A stretch of DNA of 64,000 nucleotides from Streptomyces sp. NRRL WC-3626. Lineage in GTDB: Bacteria; Actinomycetota; Actinomycetes; Streptomycetales; Streptomycetaceae. Numbering within the stretch: the stretch's first letter is position 1; each line of letters opens with the position of its first letter. This document shows positions 9,876 through 19,232 of the stretch, piece by piece. The position numbers were made by a program, and so were the translations under genes. Under the pieces are notes generated by a model. That model did not search any database. It worked only from the letters and a program-made list of their open reading frames with translations, and was not told the origin of the DNA. The stretch lies in the NCBI RefSeq assembly GCF_000718785.1, contig NZ_JOCA01000006.1, positions 496,001-560,000 of the forward strand. Direction: 5' to 3'.

Positions 9876-10682
9876 ATGGCCTCCCCGCTCGTCTGGCTCG
9901 ACCGCTCCGGTGACCAACTCCTTTTCTACGTCCGGGCCCTGCTGTGGATCCCGCGGACCCTGCGCCGCTATCTCAAGGAGGTGCAGCGCCTGCTCGCCGA
10001 GGTCGCCTTCGGCTCCGGCGGGCTCGGCGTCATCGGCGGCACCATCGGCGTGATGATCGCGATGACGCTCTTCACCGGGACCGTCGTCGGACTCCAGGGC
10101 TACGCGGCCCTCGACCAGATCGGCACCGCCGCGTTCACCGGATTCGTCTCCGCCTACTTCAACACCCGCGAGATCGCCCCCCTCGTCGCCGGACTCGCCC
10201 TCTCCGCGACCGTCGGCGCCGGCTTCACCGCCCAACTCGGCGCCATGCGCATCAACGAGGAGGTCGACGCGCTGGAGGGCATGGGCATCCGCTCCATGCC
10301 CTACCTCGTCACCACCCGCATCATCGCCGGGGTCGTCGCCATCATCCCGCTCTACGCCATCGGGCTGCTCTCCTCCTACGTCGCCTCCCGCTATGTGACC
10401 GTCCTGTTCAACGGGCAGTCCCGGGGGACGTACGACCACTACTTCAACCTCTTCCTCTCCCCGACGGACGTCCTGCTCTCCGTGCTGAAGGTACTGATCT
10501 TCAGCGTGATGGTGATCCTCGCCCACTGCTACTACGGCTTCCGCGCCTCGGGCGGCCCCGCCGGCGTCGGAGTCGCCGTCGGCCGCTCCGTGCGCAACGC
10601 GATCGTGCTGATCAGCGTCACCGACTTCTTCCTGTCGCTCGCCCTGTGGGGCGCGACCACGACCGTGAAGGTGGCGGGGTGA
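9876..10682 (+). CDS. yrbEB: YrbE/MlaE-family permease B of the Mce system
   Basis: A 268-residue MlaE-type permease. The coupling motif is INEEVDALEGMGIRS, the same block as in the A subunit. Membrane segments start near residues 48, 100, 150, 195 and 240. It lies directly between yrbEA and the first Mce gene. With the A subunit it forms the inner-membrane channel onto which Mce substrate-binding proteins dock. Confidence 0.88.
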   Translation: MASPLVWLDRSGDQLLFYVRALLWIPRTLRRYLKEVQRLLAEVAFGSGGLGVIGGTIGVMIAMTLFTGTVVGLQGYAALDQIGTAAFTGFVSAYFNTREIAPLVAGLALSATVGAGFTAQLGAMRINEEVDALEGMGIRSMPYLVTTRIIAGVVAIIPLYAIGLLSSYVASRYVTVLFNGQSRGTYDHYFNLFLSPTDVLLSVLKVLIFSVMVILAHCYYGFRASGGPAGVGVAVGRSVRNAIVLISVTDFFLSLALWGATTTVKVAG

Positions 10683-10683
10683 G

Positions 10684-11940
10684 ATGAGCGGCCCCCGAGG
10701 AGAGACACTGCGCCACCGGCTGGCCGGGGTGGTGTTCGTCCTGGTTCCGGTCCTGCTGATCTGGCTGGCCGTCGCCGTCTACGACAAGGAGTTCACCGAC
10801 TCCGACCCGGTGGTCGTCGAGACCGGCAGCGTCGGCAACCAGATGCACCCCGGCGCCGAGGTGAAGCTGCGCGGAGTCGTCGTCGGCGAGGTCCGCGCCA
10901 TCGACGCCACCGGCGACGGGGCCCGCCTCACCCTCGCCATGAAGCCCGGCGCGCTGGACGACGTACCGTCCGACGTCCGCGCGCAGATGCTGCCGACCAC
11001 GCTGTTCGGCGAGCGGTTCGTGGCCCTCGTACCGCCACCGGACCCGTCGGCCGAGACCCTGGCCGCCGGGGCCGTCGTCCCCCAGGACCGCTCCGAGAAC
11101 GCCATCGAACTGCAGCAGGTCCTCGACGACGTCCTGCCGATGCTCACCGCCGTCCAGCCGCAGAAGCTCTCCGCCACCCTGTCGGCCGTCTCCCAGGCCC
11201 TGGAGGGCCGCGGGGACGAACTCGGCGAGACGCTGGCCCGCCTCGACCAGCACCTGGGGGAGTTCAACCCCCAGCTGCCCGCCCTCAACCGTGACCTCAA
11301 GGAACTCGTGAAGGTCAGCCATGTCTACGCGGACGCCGCGCCCGACATCATCACGGCGCTCACCGACTTCACCACCACCAGCGGCACCCTCGCCGAGCAG
11401 GAGGCCCGGCTCGCCGGCACCCTCGGCGCCACCACCCGGACGGCCGAGGACATGACGGCGTTCCTGCGGAAGAACGAGGACAACATCATCCGGCTCGGCG
11501 CCACGAGCCGGCCCACGCTGGAACTCCTCGCCGAGTACTCCGCCGCCTTCCCCTGCACCCTGCGCACCCTCGCCGAGTTCGTACCCGCGATGGACAAGGC
11601 CCTCGGCAAGGGCACCGGCCGGCCCGGCATCCACGTCGACCTCACCACCGTCCCCTCGCGCGGCGCCTACCGGCCCGGCGGCGACACCCCGGTCTACGGC
11701 TCCGGAGGCGGCCCCCGCTGCCCGTCGGTGCCCTACGTCGGCTCACTGCCCCGGCCCGCCGCGCCGGCCGCCACCCCGGCGGCCGGGCAGGACCTCGGAC
11801 CCGCCAACTCCCCGTCCGAGAACGACCTCGTCAACGAACTCCTCGCCCCCGCCGCCGGGAAGAGCCCCGGCGACCTGCCCGACTGGAGCAGCCTCCTGGT
11901 CGGCCCCGTCTACCGCGGTACGGAGGTGACCCTCGGATGA
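10684..11940 (+). CDS. mceA: MceA-type lipid-binding protein
   Basis: A 418-residue protein with one N-terminal membrane anchor (about 15-36). An MCE/MlaD domain (about 45-125) contains GAEVKLRGVVVGEV and LFGERFVAL. A long helical region follows, about 140-300, as in tube-forming Mce proteins. The C-terminal tail is low-complexity and Pro/Ala-rich with a Cys pair near PRCPSV. It begins one base after yrbEB and overlaps the next gene by four bases (ATGA). Predicted to be membrane-anchored and to extend across the envelope as part of a lipid conduit. Confidence 0.88.
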   Translation: MSGPRGETLRHRLAGVVFVLVPVLLIWLAVAVYDKEFTDSDPVVVETGSVGNQMHPGAEVKLRGVVVGEVRAIDATGDGARLTLAMKPGALDDVPSDVRAQMLPTTLFGERFVALVPPPDPSAETLAAGAVVPQDRSENAIELQQVLDDVLPMLTAVQPQKLSATLSAVSQALEGRGDELGETLARLDQHLGEFNPQLPALNRDLKELVKVSHVYADAAPDIITALTDFTTTSGTLAEQEARLAGTLGATTRTAEDMTAFLRKNEDNIIRLGATSRPTLELLAEYSAAFPCTLRTLAEFVPAMDKALGKGTGRPGIHVDLTTVPSRGAYRPGGDTPVYGSGGGPRCPSVPYVGSLPRPAAPAATPAAGQDLGPANSPSENDLVNELLAPAAGKSPGDLPDWSSLLVGPVYRGTEVTLG

Positions 11941-13001
11941 CCGCCGGCGACCACGCGCACACCCGGCGCCGCCCGCTGACCGGACCGCTGCTCAAGTCCC
12001 TCGCCTTCGTGGTGGTCACCGTCCTCGCCACCACCGTCCTGGGCCTGAGCGTCGCCGGCACCGGAGTCGACTCCGGTACCGGCACCACCACCTACAAGGC
12101 ACTGTTCACCGACGTCACCGGACTCGTCGACGGCGACAGCGTACGGATCTCCGGGGTGGAGGTCGGCGAGGTCACCGACGTACGGGTGGTGCGACGGCGC
12201 ACCGCCCAGGTCACGTTCACGGTCCGCGACGACCGCACCCTGCCCCGCTCGACCACGGCGGCCGTGAAGTACCTCAACATGGTCGGCCAGCGGTACGTCT
12301 CCCTCGACCGCGGCAGCGGCGACCTCACCGGCACCCTGGAGGCGGGCGGCACCGTCCCGCTGGACCGCACCACGCCCGCCCTCGACCTGACCCTGCTGTT
12401 CAACGGCTTCAAGCCGCTGTTCGAGGGGCTGTCGCCGAAGGACGTCAACGAACTCGCCGGTTCGATCGTGCAGGTGCTCCAGGGCGAGGGTGCCACCGTG
12501 GACAGCCTGATGCGCCACATCGGCTCCCTCGGTACGACGGTCGCCGCCAAGGACAAGGTGATCGGCGAGGTCGTGGAGAACCTCGGCACCGTCCTGGACA
12601 CCCTCAACGACCGCGAGGACGGCTTCGACGACCTCGTCGTCACCCTCCAGGAACTCGTCAGCGGCTTCAACGAGGACCGCGAACCCCTCGGTAAGGCCGT
12701 CACCGCCATGAGCGAACTCACCACGGTCACCGCCGATCTCCTCGACGACGGACGCGAGCCCCTGAAGCAGGACATCCGCGAACTGGGCCGGCTCTCGACG
12801 AACCTCGGCGAACACACGCCGCAGATCGAGGACTTCCTCGAGAAGACCCCCGCGAAGATGACCGCGCTGGCCCGTCTGTCGTCGTACGGATCGTGGTTCA
12901 ACCTCTACCTGTGCGAGGCGCGCGTGAGCGGAGTGACCACCTCCGACGGCTCCGAGCCGCCGACCGGGATCGCGGTCACCGAAGCGAGGTGCCGCGGATG
13001 A
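11937..13001 (+). CDS. mceB: MceB-type lipid-binding protein
   Basis: 354 residues. A membrane anchor at about 17-40 precedes an MCE domain with VDGDSVRISGVEVGEVTDV and YLNMVGQRYVSL. A helical tail reaches about residue 300. It ends with the short Cys-containing segment NLYLCEARVSG found in MceB/C proteins. ATGA overlaps at both ends imply translational coupling in a chain. Confidence 0.88.
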   Translation: MTAGDHAHTRRRPLTGPLLKSLAFVVVTVLATTVLGLSVAGTGVDSGTGTTTYKALFTDVTGLVDGDSVRISGVEVGEVTDVRVVRRRTAQVTFTVRDDRTLPRSTTAAVKYLNMVGQRYVSLDRGSGDLTGTLEAGGTVPLDRTTPALDLTLLFNGFKPLFEGLSPKDVNELAGSIVQVLQGEGATVDSLMRHIGSLGTTVAAKDKVIGEVVENLGTVLDTLNDREDGFDDLVVTLQELVSGFNEDREPLGKAVTAMSELTTVTADLLDDGREPLKQDIRELGRLSTNLGEHTPQIEDFLEKTPAKMTALARLSSYGSWFNLYLCEARVSGVTTSDGSEPPTGIAVTEARCRG

Positions 13002-14038
13002 GACGCCCGCACATCAAGCCCGTGAAGGAACGCAACCCCGTCGCCGTCGGCGTCGTGGGGCTGGTCCTGATCACCCTGATCGGCCTGCTCGCCTACCACG
13101 TGGACCGGCTGCCGTTCGGCGGCGGCACCACCTACAGCGCCGACTTCTCCGAGGCCGCGGGACTGGGCGAGGGCGACGAGGTACGCATCGCGGGCGTCAA
13201 GGTCGGCAAGGTCACCGGCGTCGCGCTCGACGGCGCCAAGGTGAAGGTCACCTTCGAGGTCGAGGACGCCTGGCTCGGCGACCGCACCACCGCCGCCATC
13301 GCCATCAAGACCGTCCTCGGCGACAAGTACCTGGCCCTGGACCCGCTCGGCTCCGGCCGCCAGGACCCCGGCAGCCGCATCCCGCTCACCCGCACCACCT
13401 CCCCGTACGACGTCACGCAGGCGTTCCAGGATCTCAGCGGCACCGTCGACGACATCGACACCCGGCGGCTCGCGGAGAGCTTCGAGACCATCTCCGACAC
13501 CTTCGAGAACTCCCCGCCGCACGTCCGTAAGGCCGCCACCGGACTGTCCGACCTGTCGACGACCATCTCCGAACGCGACGCGAAACTCGCCGAACTCCTC
13601 AAGGGCAGCGCCACGTTCACCAAGACGCTGGAGAACAACAAGTCCGGCTTCGAGACCCTCATCGAGGACAGCGGCCCCCTGCTCGGCGAACTCCGCGACC
13701 GCCGCAGCGCCATCCGCGCCCTGCTCAAGGGCAGCCGCGACCTCGGCAGCGAACTCGGCGGCCTCGTCGAGGACAACGAGAAGCAGCTCGGCCCCACCCT
13801 CAAGGCCCTCGGCCGCGTCACCACCGTCCTGGAGAAGAACAACACCCAGCTCGGCAGGACCCTCGCACTGGTCGGCCCGTACTACCGCCTGGTCGGCAAC
13901 ACCGTCGGCAACGGGCGCTGGTTCGACAGCTATCTGTGCGGTGTCGTACCCCGCGACTACCTGCCCGCGGCCTCCCGGCCCGAGACCGGATGCCTGCCGC
14001 CGAAACAGCCGGCCACGGCCCAGGGGAGCGGTGAGTGA
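12998..14038 (+). CDS. mceC: MceC-type lipid-binding protein
   Basis: 346 residues starting at the ATG that overlaps the mceB stop. Anchor at about 17-35, then an MCE domain (GEGDEVRIAGVKVGKVTGV; TVLGDKYLAL) and a long alpha-helical region rich in Leu and Asp/Glu. The C-terminal segment RWFDSYLCGVVPRDYLP matches the conserved WYDSYLC block of MceB/C proteins. The first permissible upstream frame would invade mceB by about 100 bp, so this start is preferred. Confidence 0.87.
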   Translation: MRRPHIKPVKERNPVAVGVVGLVLITLIGLLAYHVDRLPFGGGTTYSADFSEAAGLGEGDEVRIAGVKVGKVTGVALDGAKVKVTFEVEDAWLGDRTTAAIAIKTVLGDKYLALDPLGSGRQDPGSRIPLTRTTSPYDVTQAFQDLSGTVDDIDTRRLAESFETISDTFENSPPHVRKAATGLSDLSTTISERDAKLAELLKGSATFTKTLENNKSGFETLIEDSGPLLGELRDRRSAIRALLKGSRDLGSELGGLVEDNEKQLGPTLKALGRVTTVLEKNNTQLGRTLALVGPYYRLVGNTVGNGRWFDSYLCGVVPRDYLPAASRPETGCLPPKQPATAQGSGE

Positions 14039-15060
14039 TGGCCCGACGCCGAAAGATCCTCACCGGGGTCCTCGCCCTCCTGGTGCTCGTCACCGGCGGC
14101 CTGGCCGCCGCCCGCGCGCTCGAGGCCGACGGCACCCGCCTCACCGCCTACTTCGACCGCGCCACCGGCGTCTACGCCGGCTCCGATCTGCGCATCCTCG
14201 GCGTACGCGTCGGCGAGGTGGAGTCGGTGCACCCGCGGGGCACCACCGTCCGCGTCGGCCTGCGCCTCGACGAGGGGGTGAAGGTCCCCGAGGGCGCGCG
14301 GGCCGTCGTCGTCGCGCCCAGCGTCGTCGCCGACCGCTATGTGCAGCTCACCCCCGCCTACAGCGAGGGCCCCGCCCTCGCCGACGGCGCCGTACTGCCC
14401 GCCTCCCGCAACCACCTCCCCGTCGAGATCGACCAGATCTACGACTCCCTCACCGACCTCAGCGACGCCCTCGGCCCCGACGGCGCCAACTCCGACGGCG
14501 CCCTGTCCGACCTGCTGAGGACCGGCGCCGACAACCTCGACGGCAACGGCGACGCCATCGGCGACAGCGTCGAGGAGTTCGGCAAGGCGGCCAAGACCCT
14601 CGACGGCAGCAGCGGCGACCTGTTCAAGACCCTCGGCAGCCTGCAGACCTTCACCACCATGCTCAAGGACAAGGACACCGACGTACGCACCGCGCAGGAA
14701 CGCCTGGACGAGGTCGTCGGCTTCTTCGCCGACAACAAGGACGATCTCACCGGCGCGCTGGAGGAACTCGGCAAGGCCCTCGGCCGGGTCAAGACCTTCA
14801 TCGAGGACAACCGGGGCGAACTGAAGGACAACGTCGACCGGCTCGTCCCCATCACCCGCACCCTGGTCGAGCAACGCGCCTCGCTGGCCGAGGCGCTGGA
14901 CGTGGCCCCGCTGGCCGCGGGCAACATCGTGAGTGCCTACGACCCCGACACCCGCACCATCGACGGCCGCGCCAACCTCAACGAGATCAGCATGGGCGGC
15001 CCGCTGCTGCCGCTGCCCGTGACCGGTGCCGGTGACGGGACGAAGGGGGACGGCCGATGA
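14035..15060 (+). CDS. mceD: MceD-type lipid-binding protein
   Basis: About 340 residues. Two adjacent starts are possible: GTG at 14035, giving a four-base overlap with mceC, or ATG at 14038, giving a one-base overlap. AGGGGAG at 14022-14028 suits either. A hydrophobic anchor (about 8-25) precedes an MCE domain (GSDLRILGVRVGEVESV; VVADRYVQL). The helical region contains repeated Leu heptads. The tail lacks the long Pro-rich extension seen in MceA and MceF. Confidence 0.87.
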   Translation: MMARRRKILTGVLALLVLVTGGLAAARALEADGTRLTAYFDRATGVYAGSDLRILGVRVGEVESVHPRGTTVRVGLRLDEGVKVPEGARAVVVAPSVVADRYVQLTPAYSEGPALADGAVLPASRNHLPVEIDQIYDSLTDLSDALGPDGANSDGALSDLLRTGADNLDGNGDAIGDSVEEFGKAAKTLDGSSGDLFKTLGSLQTFTTMLKDKDTDVRTAQERLDEVVGFFADNKDDLTGALEELGKALGRVKTFIEDNRGELKDNVDRLVPITRTLVEQRASLAEALDVAPLAAGNIVSAYDPDTRTIDGRANLNEISMGGPLLPLPVTGAGDGTKGDGR

Positions 15061-16253
15061 AGCGCGTCGCGTTCACCGGCCGGGTGGCCGGCCTCACCGT
15101 GGGCGGACTGATCGCCCTCGGCCTCGGCTTCACCCTCGCCCTCGGCGCGGTCGCCGTGGGACCGCCGCGCTTCGACGGCATCGAGGACCTGCCACTGCCC
15201 GGCGGCGCCGACCTCGGCGACCACCCCTACACCGTCACCGCCGAACTCCAGGACGTGCTCAGCCTGGTCCCGCACGCCGCCGTGAAGGTCGGCGACGTCG
15301 ACGTCGGCCGGATCACCCGTGTCGAACTCGGCCGCGACGACTGGTCCGCCCGCGTCACCATGGAGATCAACGGCGATGTACGGCTGCCCGCCGACGCCAC
15401 CGCAAGGCTCGAACAGTCCAGCCTGCTGGGCGAGAAGTACGTCCAGCTCGCCGCCCCCGCCGAGGAGACCGGAGCGGGGAGGCTGACCGACGGCAGCGTC
15501 ATCCCGCTGGACCGCACCAGCCGCACCACCGAGGTCGAGGAGGTGTTCGGCGCGCTGTCCCTGCTCCTCAACGGCGGCGGAGTCGGCCAGCTCAGGACCA
15601 TCACCCGGGAGCTCAACGCGGCCCTCGGCGGCCGCGAACCCCGCATCCGCTCCGTGCTCAAGCGGATCGACGTCCTGGTGACCGACCTCGACGAGCACCG
15701 CGGGGACATCACCGACGCCCTCGACGCCGTCAACCGGCTCTCCTCCACCCTCGCCACCCGCAAGGACGACGTCGGCACCGTCCTCACCGGCCTCTCGCCC
15801 GGACTGAAGACGCTGGAGAAGCAGCGCGGCTCCCTGCTGACCATGCTGCGCTCCCTCGACACGCTCTCCGGCGTCGCCGTCACCACGATCAACGCGAGCA
15901 AGGACGACATGATCGCCGACCTCAAGGCCCTCGCGCCGACGCTGAAGGCGCTCGCCGACGCGGGCACGGACCTGCCCGACTCGCTCCAGGTGCTGATGAC
16001 GTACCCGTTCACCGACGAGGTGCTGAACGGGGTGAAGGGCGACTACCTCAACGCGTATCTGAACATCGCCGCCGTACCGGGGACGCGGGTGATCCCGCCG
16101 GTCGTGGACGAGGAGACACCTGCTCCGACCGCGACCGCCACACCGCCGGGCGAGACGGGCAGGGGCGCGAAGAAGCGGCCCCCCTCGCCGCTGCCACTGC
16201 CCTCCGTCTCCGTCTCCGGGTCCGTGTCCGGGTCCGGGGGTGAACGCGGGTGA
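15057..16253 (+). CDS. mceE: MceE-type protein lacking the usual lipobox cysteine
   Basis: 398 residues. The region after the hydrophobic N-terminus reads RFDGIEDLPLPGG, matching the LPLPG block of MceE proteins. The MCE domain has AAVKVGDVDVGRITRV and SLLGEKYVQL. Mycobacterial MceE proteins are usually lipoproteins with a Cys just before this block. Here the N-terminal 50 residues contain no Cys, so the protein is probably held by an uncleaved helix. The tail ends in a run of alternating Ser, Val and Gly. ATGA overlaps link it to mceD and mceF. Confidence 0.85.
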   Translation: MKRVAFTGRVAGLTVGGLIALGLGFTLALGAVAVGPPRFDGIEDLPLPGGADLGDHPYTVTAELQDVLSLVPHAAVKVGDVDVGRITRVELGRDDWSARVTMEINGDVRLPADATARLEQSSLLGEKYVQLAAPAEETGAGRLTDGSVIPLDRTSRTTEVEEVFGALSLLLNGGGVGQLRTITRELNAALGGREPRIRSVLKRIDVLVTDLDEHRGDITDALDAVNRLSSTLATRKDDVGTVLTGLSPGLKTLEKQRGSLLTMLRSLDTLSGVAVTTINASKDDMIADLKALAPTLKALADAGTDLPDSLQVLMTYPFTDEVLNGVKGDYLNAYLNIAAVPGTRVIPPVVDEETPAPTATATPPGETGRGAKKRPPSPLPLPSVSVSGSVSGSGGERG

Positions 16254-17506
16254 TCACCCTCGCCGTACGGCTGAAGAACGTCGCCTTCCTCCTCATCGCC
16301 GTCCTCACCCTGTCGTTCCTCGGCATCCGGTACGCCGATCTCGGGCGGTACGTGGGCGTCGCCGACTACTACACGGTGGACGTCCACCTTCCGCGCACCG
16401 GCGGGCTCTTCACCCACTCCGACGTGACGTACCGGGGCGTCTCCGTGGGCCGGGTCGGTCCGATCGGGCTGACCGACGAGGGGGTCGTCGCCGAACTCCG
16501 TATCAAGAAGTCCGCGCCGCGTATCCCCGCCGACACCAAGGCCGTGGTCGCCGGGCTGTCCGCCGTGGGCGAGCAGTACATCGATCTGCGGCCCGAGAGC
16601 GACGGCTCCCCCTACCTCACCGACGGCACCCGCATCGAACAGGCCGACACCCAGGTGCCGGCCCCCGTCACCGACGTCCTCAGCAGCGTCGACGAGCTCG
16701 TGAGCTCCATGCCGCTGGAGGATCTGCGCACGGTCGTCGACGAGTTCGGCACAGCGTTCGACGGGCACGGCGACGACCTCCAGGCACTGATCGACAGCGG
16801 CGGCGACTTCGTCGAGGCCGCCGACCGCGCCCTGCCCTCCACCACGCTGCTCATCAACGACGGCGAGACCGTCCTGCGCACCCAGGCCCAGGAGGCCAAG
16901 GCCATCCGCGACTTCGCCACCGGGGCGGAGGAACTGGCCCGCGCCCTCAAGGGCTCCGACGCCGACCTGCGCCGCCTCCTCGCCGTCACCCCCGAGGCCG
17001 CCACCCAGGTCAGCGGACTGCTCCGGGACCTCGACCCGAGCCTCGGCGTCGTCCTCGCCAACCTCCTCACCACCTCCGAGGTCGCCGTCACCCGGCAGCG
17101 CGGCATCGAGGAACTCCTGGTGAAGTACCCGGCGGCCGTCTCCGCCGGAGCCACCGCCGTCGACGGAGGGAAGCTGAACCTCGGCATGGCCGTCACCTTC
17201 TTCGCCCCCCTGCCCTGCACCGACGGATACGGCGCCACCCGCTACCGCAACGGCCTCGACCTCGGCACCGCCCCCGCCCTCAACACCGGCGCGGCCTGCA
17301 CCGCGCCCGCCTCCACCGGGGCGAACGTCCGCGGCTCGGGGAACGCCCCGAAGGGCGGCGCGGTACCCGAACCGGCCAGACCCGGCTCCCTGCCCTCGGG
17401 CAGCGGCGGGGCTGCCGGCCTTCCCGGCGCCCTCGCCCTGCCCGGACAGAGCGGCGAGGCACCGGACGACCTGTCCGGCCTCCTCCCCATCGGCGGTACG
17501 CGATGA
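16250..17506 (+). CDS. mceF: MceF-type lipid-binding protein
   Basis: 418 residues starting with GTG at 16250. Membrane anchor about 10-28, MCE domain with HSDVTYRGVSVGRVGPI and AVGEQYIDL, helical segment to about 320, then a Gly/Ala/Pro-rich tail from about 350. It contains FFAPLPCTDGYG, the Cys-containing block near the end of MceF proteins. It is the last of six Mce proteins; the next gene overlaps its stop by four bases. Confidence 0.87.
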   Translation: MITLAVRLKNVAFLLIAVLTLSFLGIRYADLGRYVGVADYYTVDVHLPRTGGLFTHSDVTYRGVSVGRVGPIGLTDEGVVAELRIKKSAPRIPADTKAVVAGLSAVGEQYIDLRPESDGSPYLTDGTRIEQADTQVPAPVTDVLSSVDELVSSMPLEDLRTVVDEFGTAFDGHGDDLQALIDSGGDFVEAADRALPSTTLLINDGETVLRTQAQEAKAIRDFATGAEELARALKGSDADLRRLLAVTPEAATQVSGLLRDLDPSLGVVLANLLTTSEVAVTRQRGIEELLVKYPAAVSAGATAVDGGKLNLGMAVTFFAPLPCTDGYGATRYRNGLDLGTAPALNTGAACTAPASTGANVRGSGNAPKGGAVPEPARPGSLPSGSGGAAGLPGALALPGQSGEAPDDLSGLLPIGGTR

Positions 17507-18018
17507 GAAGGGCCCGGATCCTCACCGGAGCGGCGCTGGCGCTGGCGGTCGGTTTCTGCGGTACGGGAGCGTGGACGTACGCGCAGGCCCGTACCGACGA
17601 CTCGCTCGCCTACGGCAGGGAGCGGGACGCCGCGCTCGCCGACGGGCGCGCGGGCATCGCGGCCCTCACCACGCTCGACGCCTCCACCCGGCAGCGCGCG
17701 GAGCAGGGCATTCGCGCCTGGCGCGCCGCCGCCACCGGGCCGCTGCGCGAGGAACTGGGCGGCACCGACGCCAAGGCCGGCACCTCGGCGCGCGGCACGG
17801 TCACCGAGGCCGCCGTCACCGCGCTCGACACCCGGTCCGGCACGGCCAAGCTCATCGCCACCGTCCGCGTCGAGATCACACCCGCCGGCACCGGGCGGCC
17901 GGCCACCGACCGCAAACGCCTGGAGGCGGTCCTGGCCCGCACGGGCGACGGCGAGTGGAAGGTCAGGGCGCTGAACGCCGTACCGGTCGAGGCCGAGAAG
18001 GAGGGCGGGGACCGATGA
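17503..18018 (+). CDS. Mce-associated membrane protein, type I, copy 1
   Basis: 171 residues. One N-terminal transmembrane helix (about 7-25), then an extracytoplasmic region of the Mce-associated type: a helical part (YGRERDAALADGRAGIAALT) and a small NTF2-like beta part ending DGEWKVRALNAVPVE. The 18641 gene has the same layout and matching segments (YAGQRDAVLAAGEQAVQNLN). Such proteins stabilise Mce complexes in mycobacteria; the role here is inferred from family and operon position. Confidence 0.75.
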   Translation: MRRARILTGAALALAVGFCGTGAWTYAQARTDDSLAYGRERDAALADGRAGIAALTTLDASTRQRAEQGIRAWRAAATGPLREELGGTDAKAGTSARGTVTEAAVTALDTRSGTAKLIATVRVEITPAGTGRPATDRKRLEAVLARTGDGEWKVRALNAVPVEAEKEGGDR

Positions 18019-18614
18019 CGCCGACACGACTGCCGGGCGAGGACGTGCCGGTGGAGACCGAGACCGTCGAGACGGAGAACGGGCGGGAGCCGGCCGCGGA
18101 GGTGCCGGCCGGGCGGTTACGGCGGGCAGGTCTCGGCGTCCTGATCGCCGCGCTCGTCCTCGGCGGCGGCGGATTCCTGTACGGCGCCCACCAGCTGAGG
18201 TCGTCCGCGCCCGCACAGAACCGGGCGCTCACCGACACCGGGGCCACCACCCGAGTCGCCGGCGACGTCGGCAGCGCCCTCGCCCGGATCTTCTCCTACA
18301 CACCGGAGGGCACCGCCGCCGCCGAACGGTCCGCACGCACCGTCCTCGACGGCCGCGCCGCCCGCCAGTACGAAACCCTCTTCGCCCGGGTCCGCGACGA
18401 CCTCACCGAACAGCGCGTCACCCTCAGCACCCGCGCCGTCCGCACCGGAGTGATCGAACTCGACGGCGACGAGGCCCACTTGCTGGTCTTCCTCGACCAG
18501 ACCTCCCACAAGGGCGGCAGCAAGGCCGAGGTCACCACCGCGGCGGCCCAACTCAGCGTCACGGCACGGCTCGAGGGCGACCGGTGGCGGATCGTCGACA
18601 TCAAGGCCCGCTGA
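18015..18614 (+). CDS. Mce-associated membrane protein, type II, copy 1, with a TTA codon
   Basis: 199 residues. The cytoplasmic N-terminus (about 1-38) is acidic, followed by a transmembrane helix (about 39-60) and an NTF2-like extracytoplasmic domain ending RWRIVDIKAR. It is a paralogue of the 19233 gene: both have IFSYTPEG or LFSYDHTD, then a helical segment and a strand-rich end with a DQSS/DQTS element. Leu35 is encoded by TTA (18117-18119), unusual for a structural gene in Streptomyces. The ATG overlaps the upstream stop. Confidence 0.75.
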   Translation: MTPTRLPGEDVPVETETVETENGREPAAEVPAGRLRRAGLGVLIAALVLGGGGFLYGAHQLRSSAPAQNRALTDTGATTRVAGDVGSALARIFSYTPEGTAAAERSARTVLDGRAARQYETLFARVRDDLTEQRVTLSTRAVRTGVIELDGDEAHLLVFLDQTSHKGGSKAEVTTAAAQLSVTARLEGDRWRIVDIKAR

Positions 18615-18640
18615 CCATGCGCGGCAGACTGGAGCACCCC

Positions 18641-19183
18641 ATGAAACGCGCGGTCCGCGCCCTCGCCGGTACCCGGCCGCTGCCGGCCCTGGCCCTCGCC
18701 CTCACCCTCGTCGCGGGCGGCTTCGCCGTTTGGGCGGGACAGGACTGGTACGACGCGGCCCACGACGACCGGGCGGCCTACGCCGGGCAGCGGGACGCGG
18801 TCCTCGCCGCCGGGGAGCAGGCCGTGCAGAACCTCAACACGCTCGACCACCGCGATGTGAACCGGGGTCTCGACCTCTGGGAGTCGTCCACCACCGGCGA
18901 ACTGCACGAACAACTCATCACCGGCCGCACCGAGTTCGCCGATCAGGTGAAGGCGGCGAAGACGGTCACCACGGCCCGGGTGCTGTCCGGCGCGGTCACC
19001 GAACTTGACGACCGGGCGGGCCGCGCCCGGGTGCTGGTCGCCCTGCGCGTCACCGTGAAGGCGGACGACGGGGCGAAGACCGACAAGGACAGCCGCATGC
19101 TCGGCGAACTCACCCGGACCGACGGCCGGTGGAAGCTCAGCGCCCTCGGCCAGGCGCCCGTGGGCGGCACATCGGACGGCTGA
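18641..19183 (+). CDS. Mce-associated membrane protein, type I, copy 2
   Basis: 180 residues from the ATG at 18641, chosen because GGAG lies eight bases upstream; an ATG at 18617 would add eight residues. One N-terminal transmembrane helix (about 11-30), then the same helix plus beta layout as the 17503 gene, ending DGRWKLSALGQAP. It is the third of four Mce-associated genes in the run. Confidence 0.74.
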   Translation: MKRAVRALAGTRPLPALALALTLVAGGFAVWAGQDWYDAAHDDRAAYAGQRDAVLAAGEQAVQNLNTLDHRDVNRGLDLWESSTTGELHEQLITGRTEFADQVKAAKTVTTARVLSGAVTELDDRAGRARVLVALRVTVKADDGAKTDKDSRMLGELTRTDGRWKLSALGQAPVGGTSDG

Positions 19184-19232
19184 CCCGGTCCCGTACCGCA
19201 GCAGCCGGCCGCACCGAGGAGGACACCGCACC

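Noticed and set aside
9048..10526. Long minus-strand open frame of 492 codons opposite the yrbE genes
   Set aside because: Its Asp/Glu/His/Gly-rich composition is the usual antisense shadow of high-GC coding; both YrbE proteins are clearly real.
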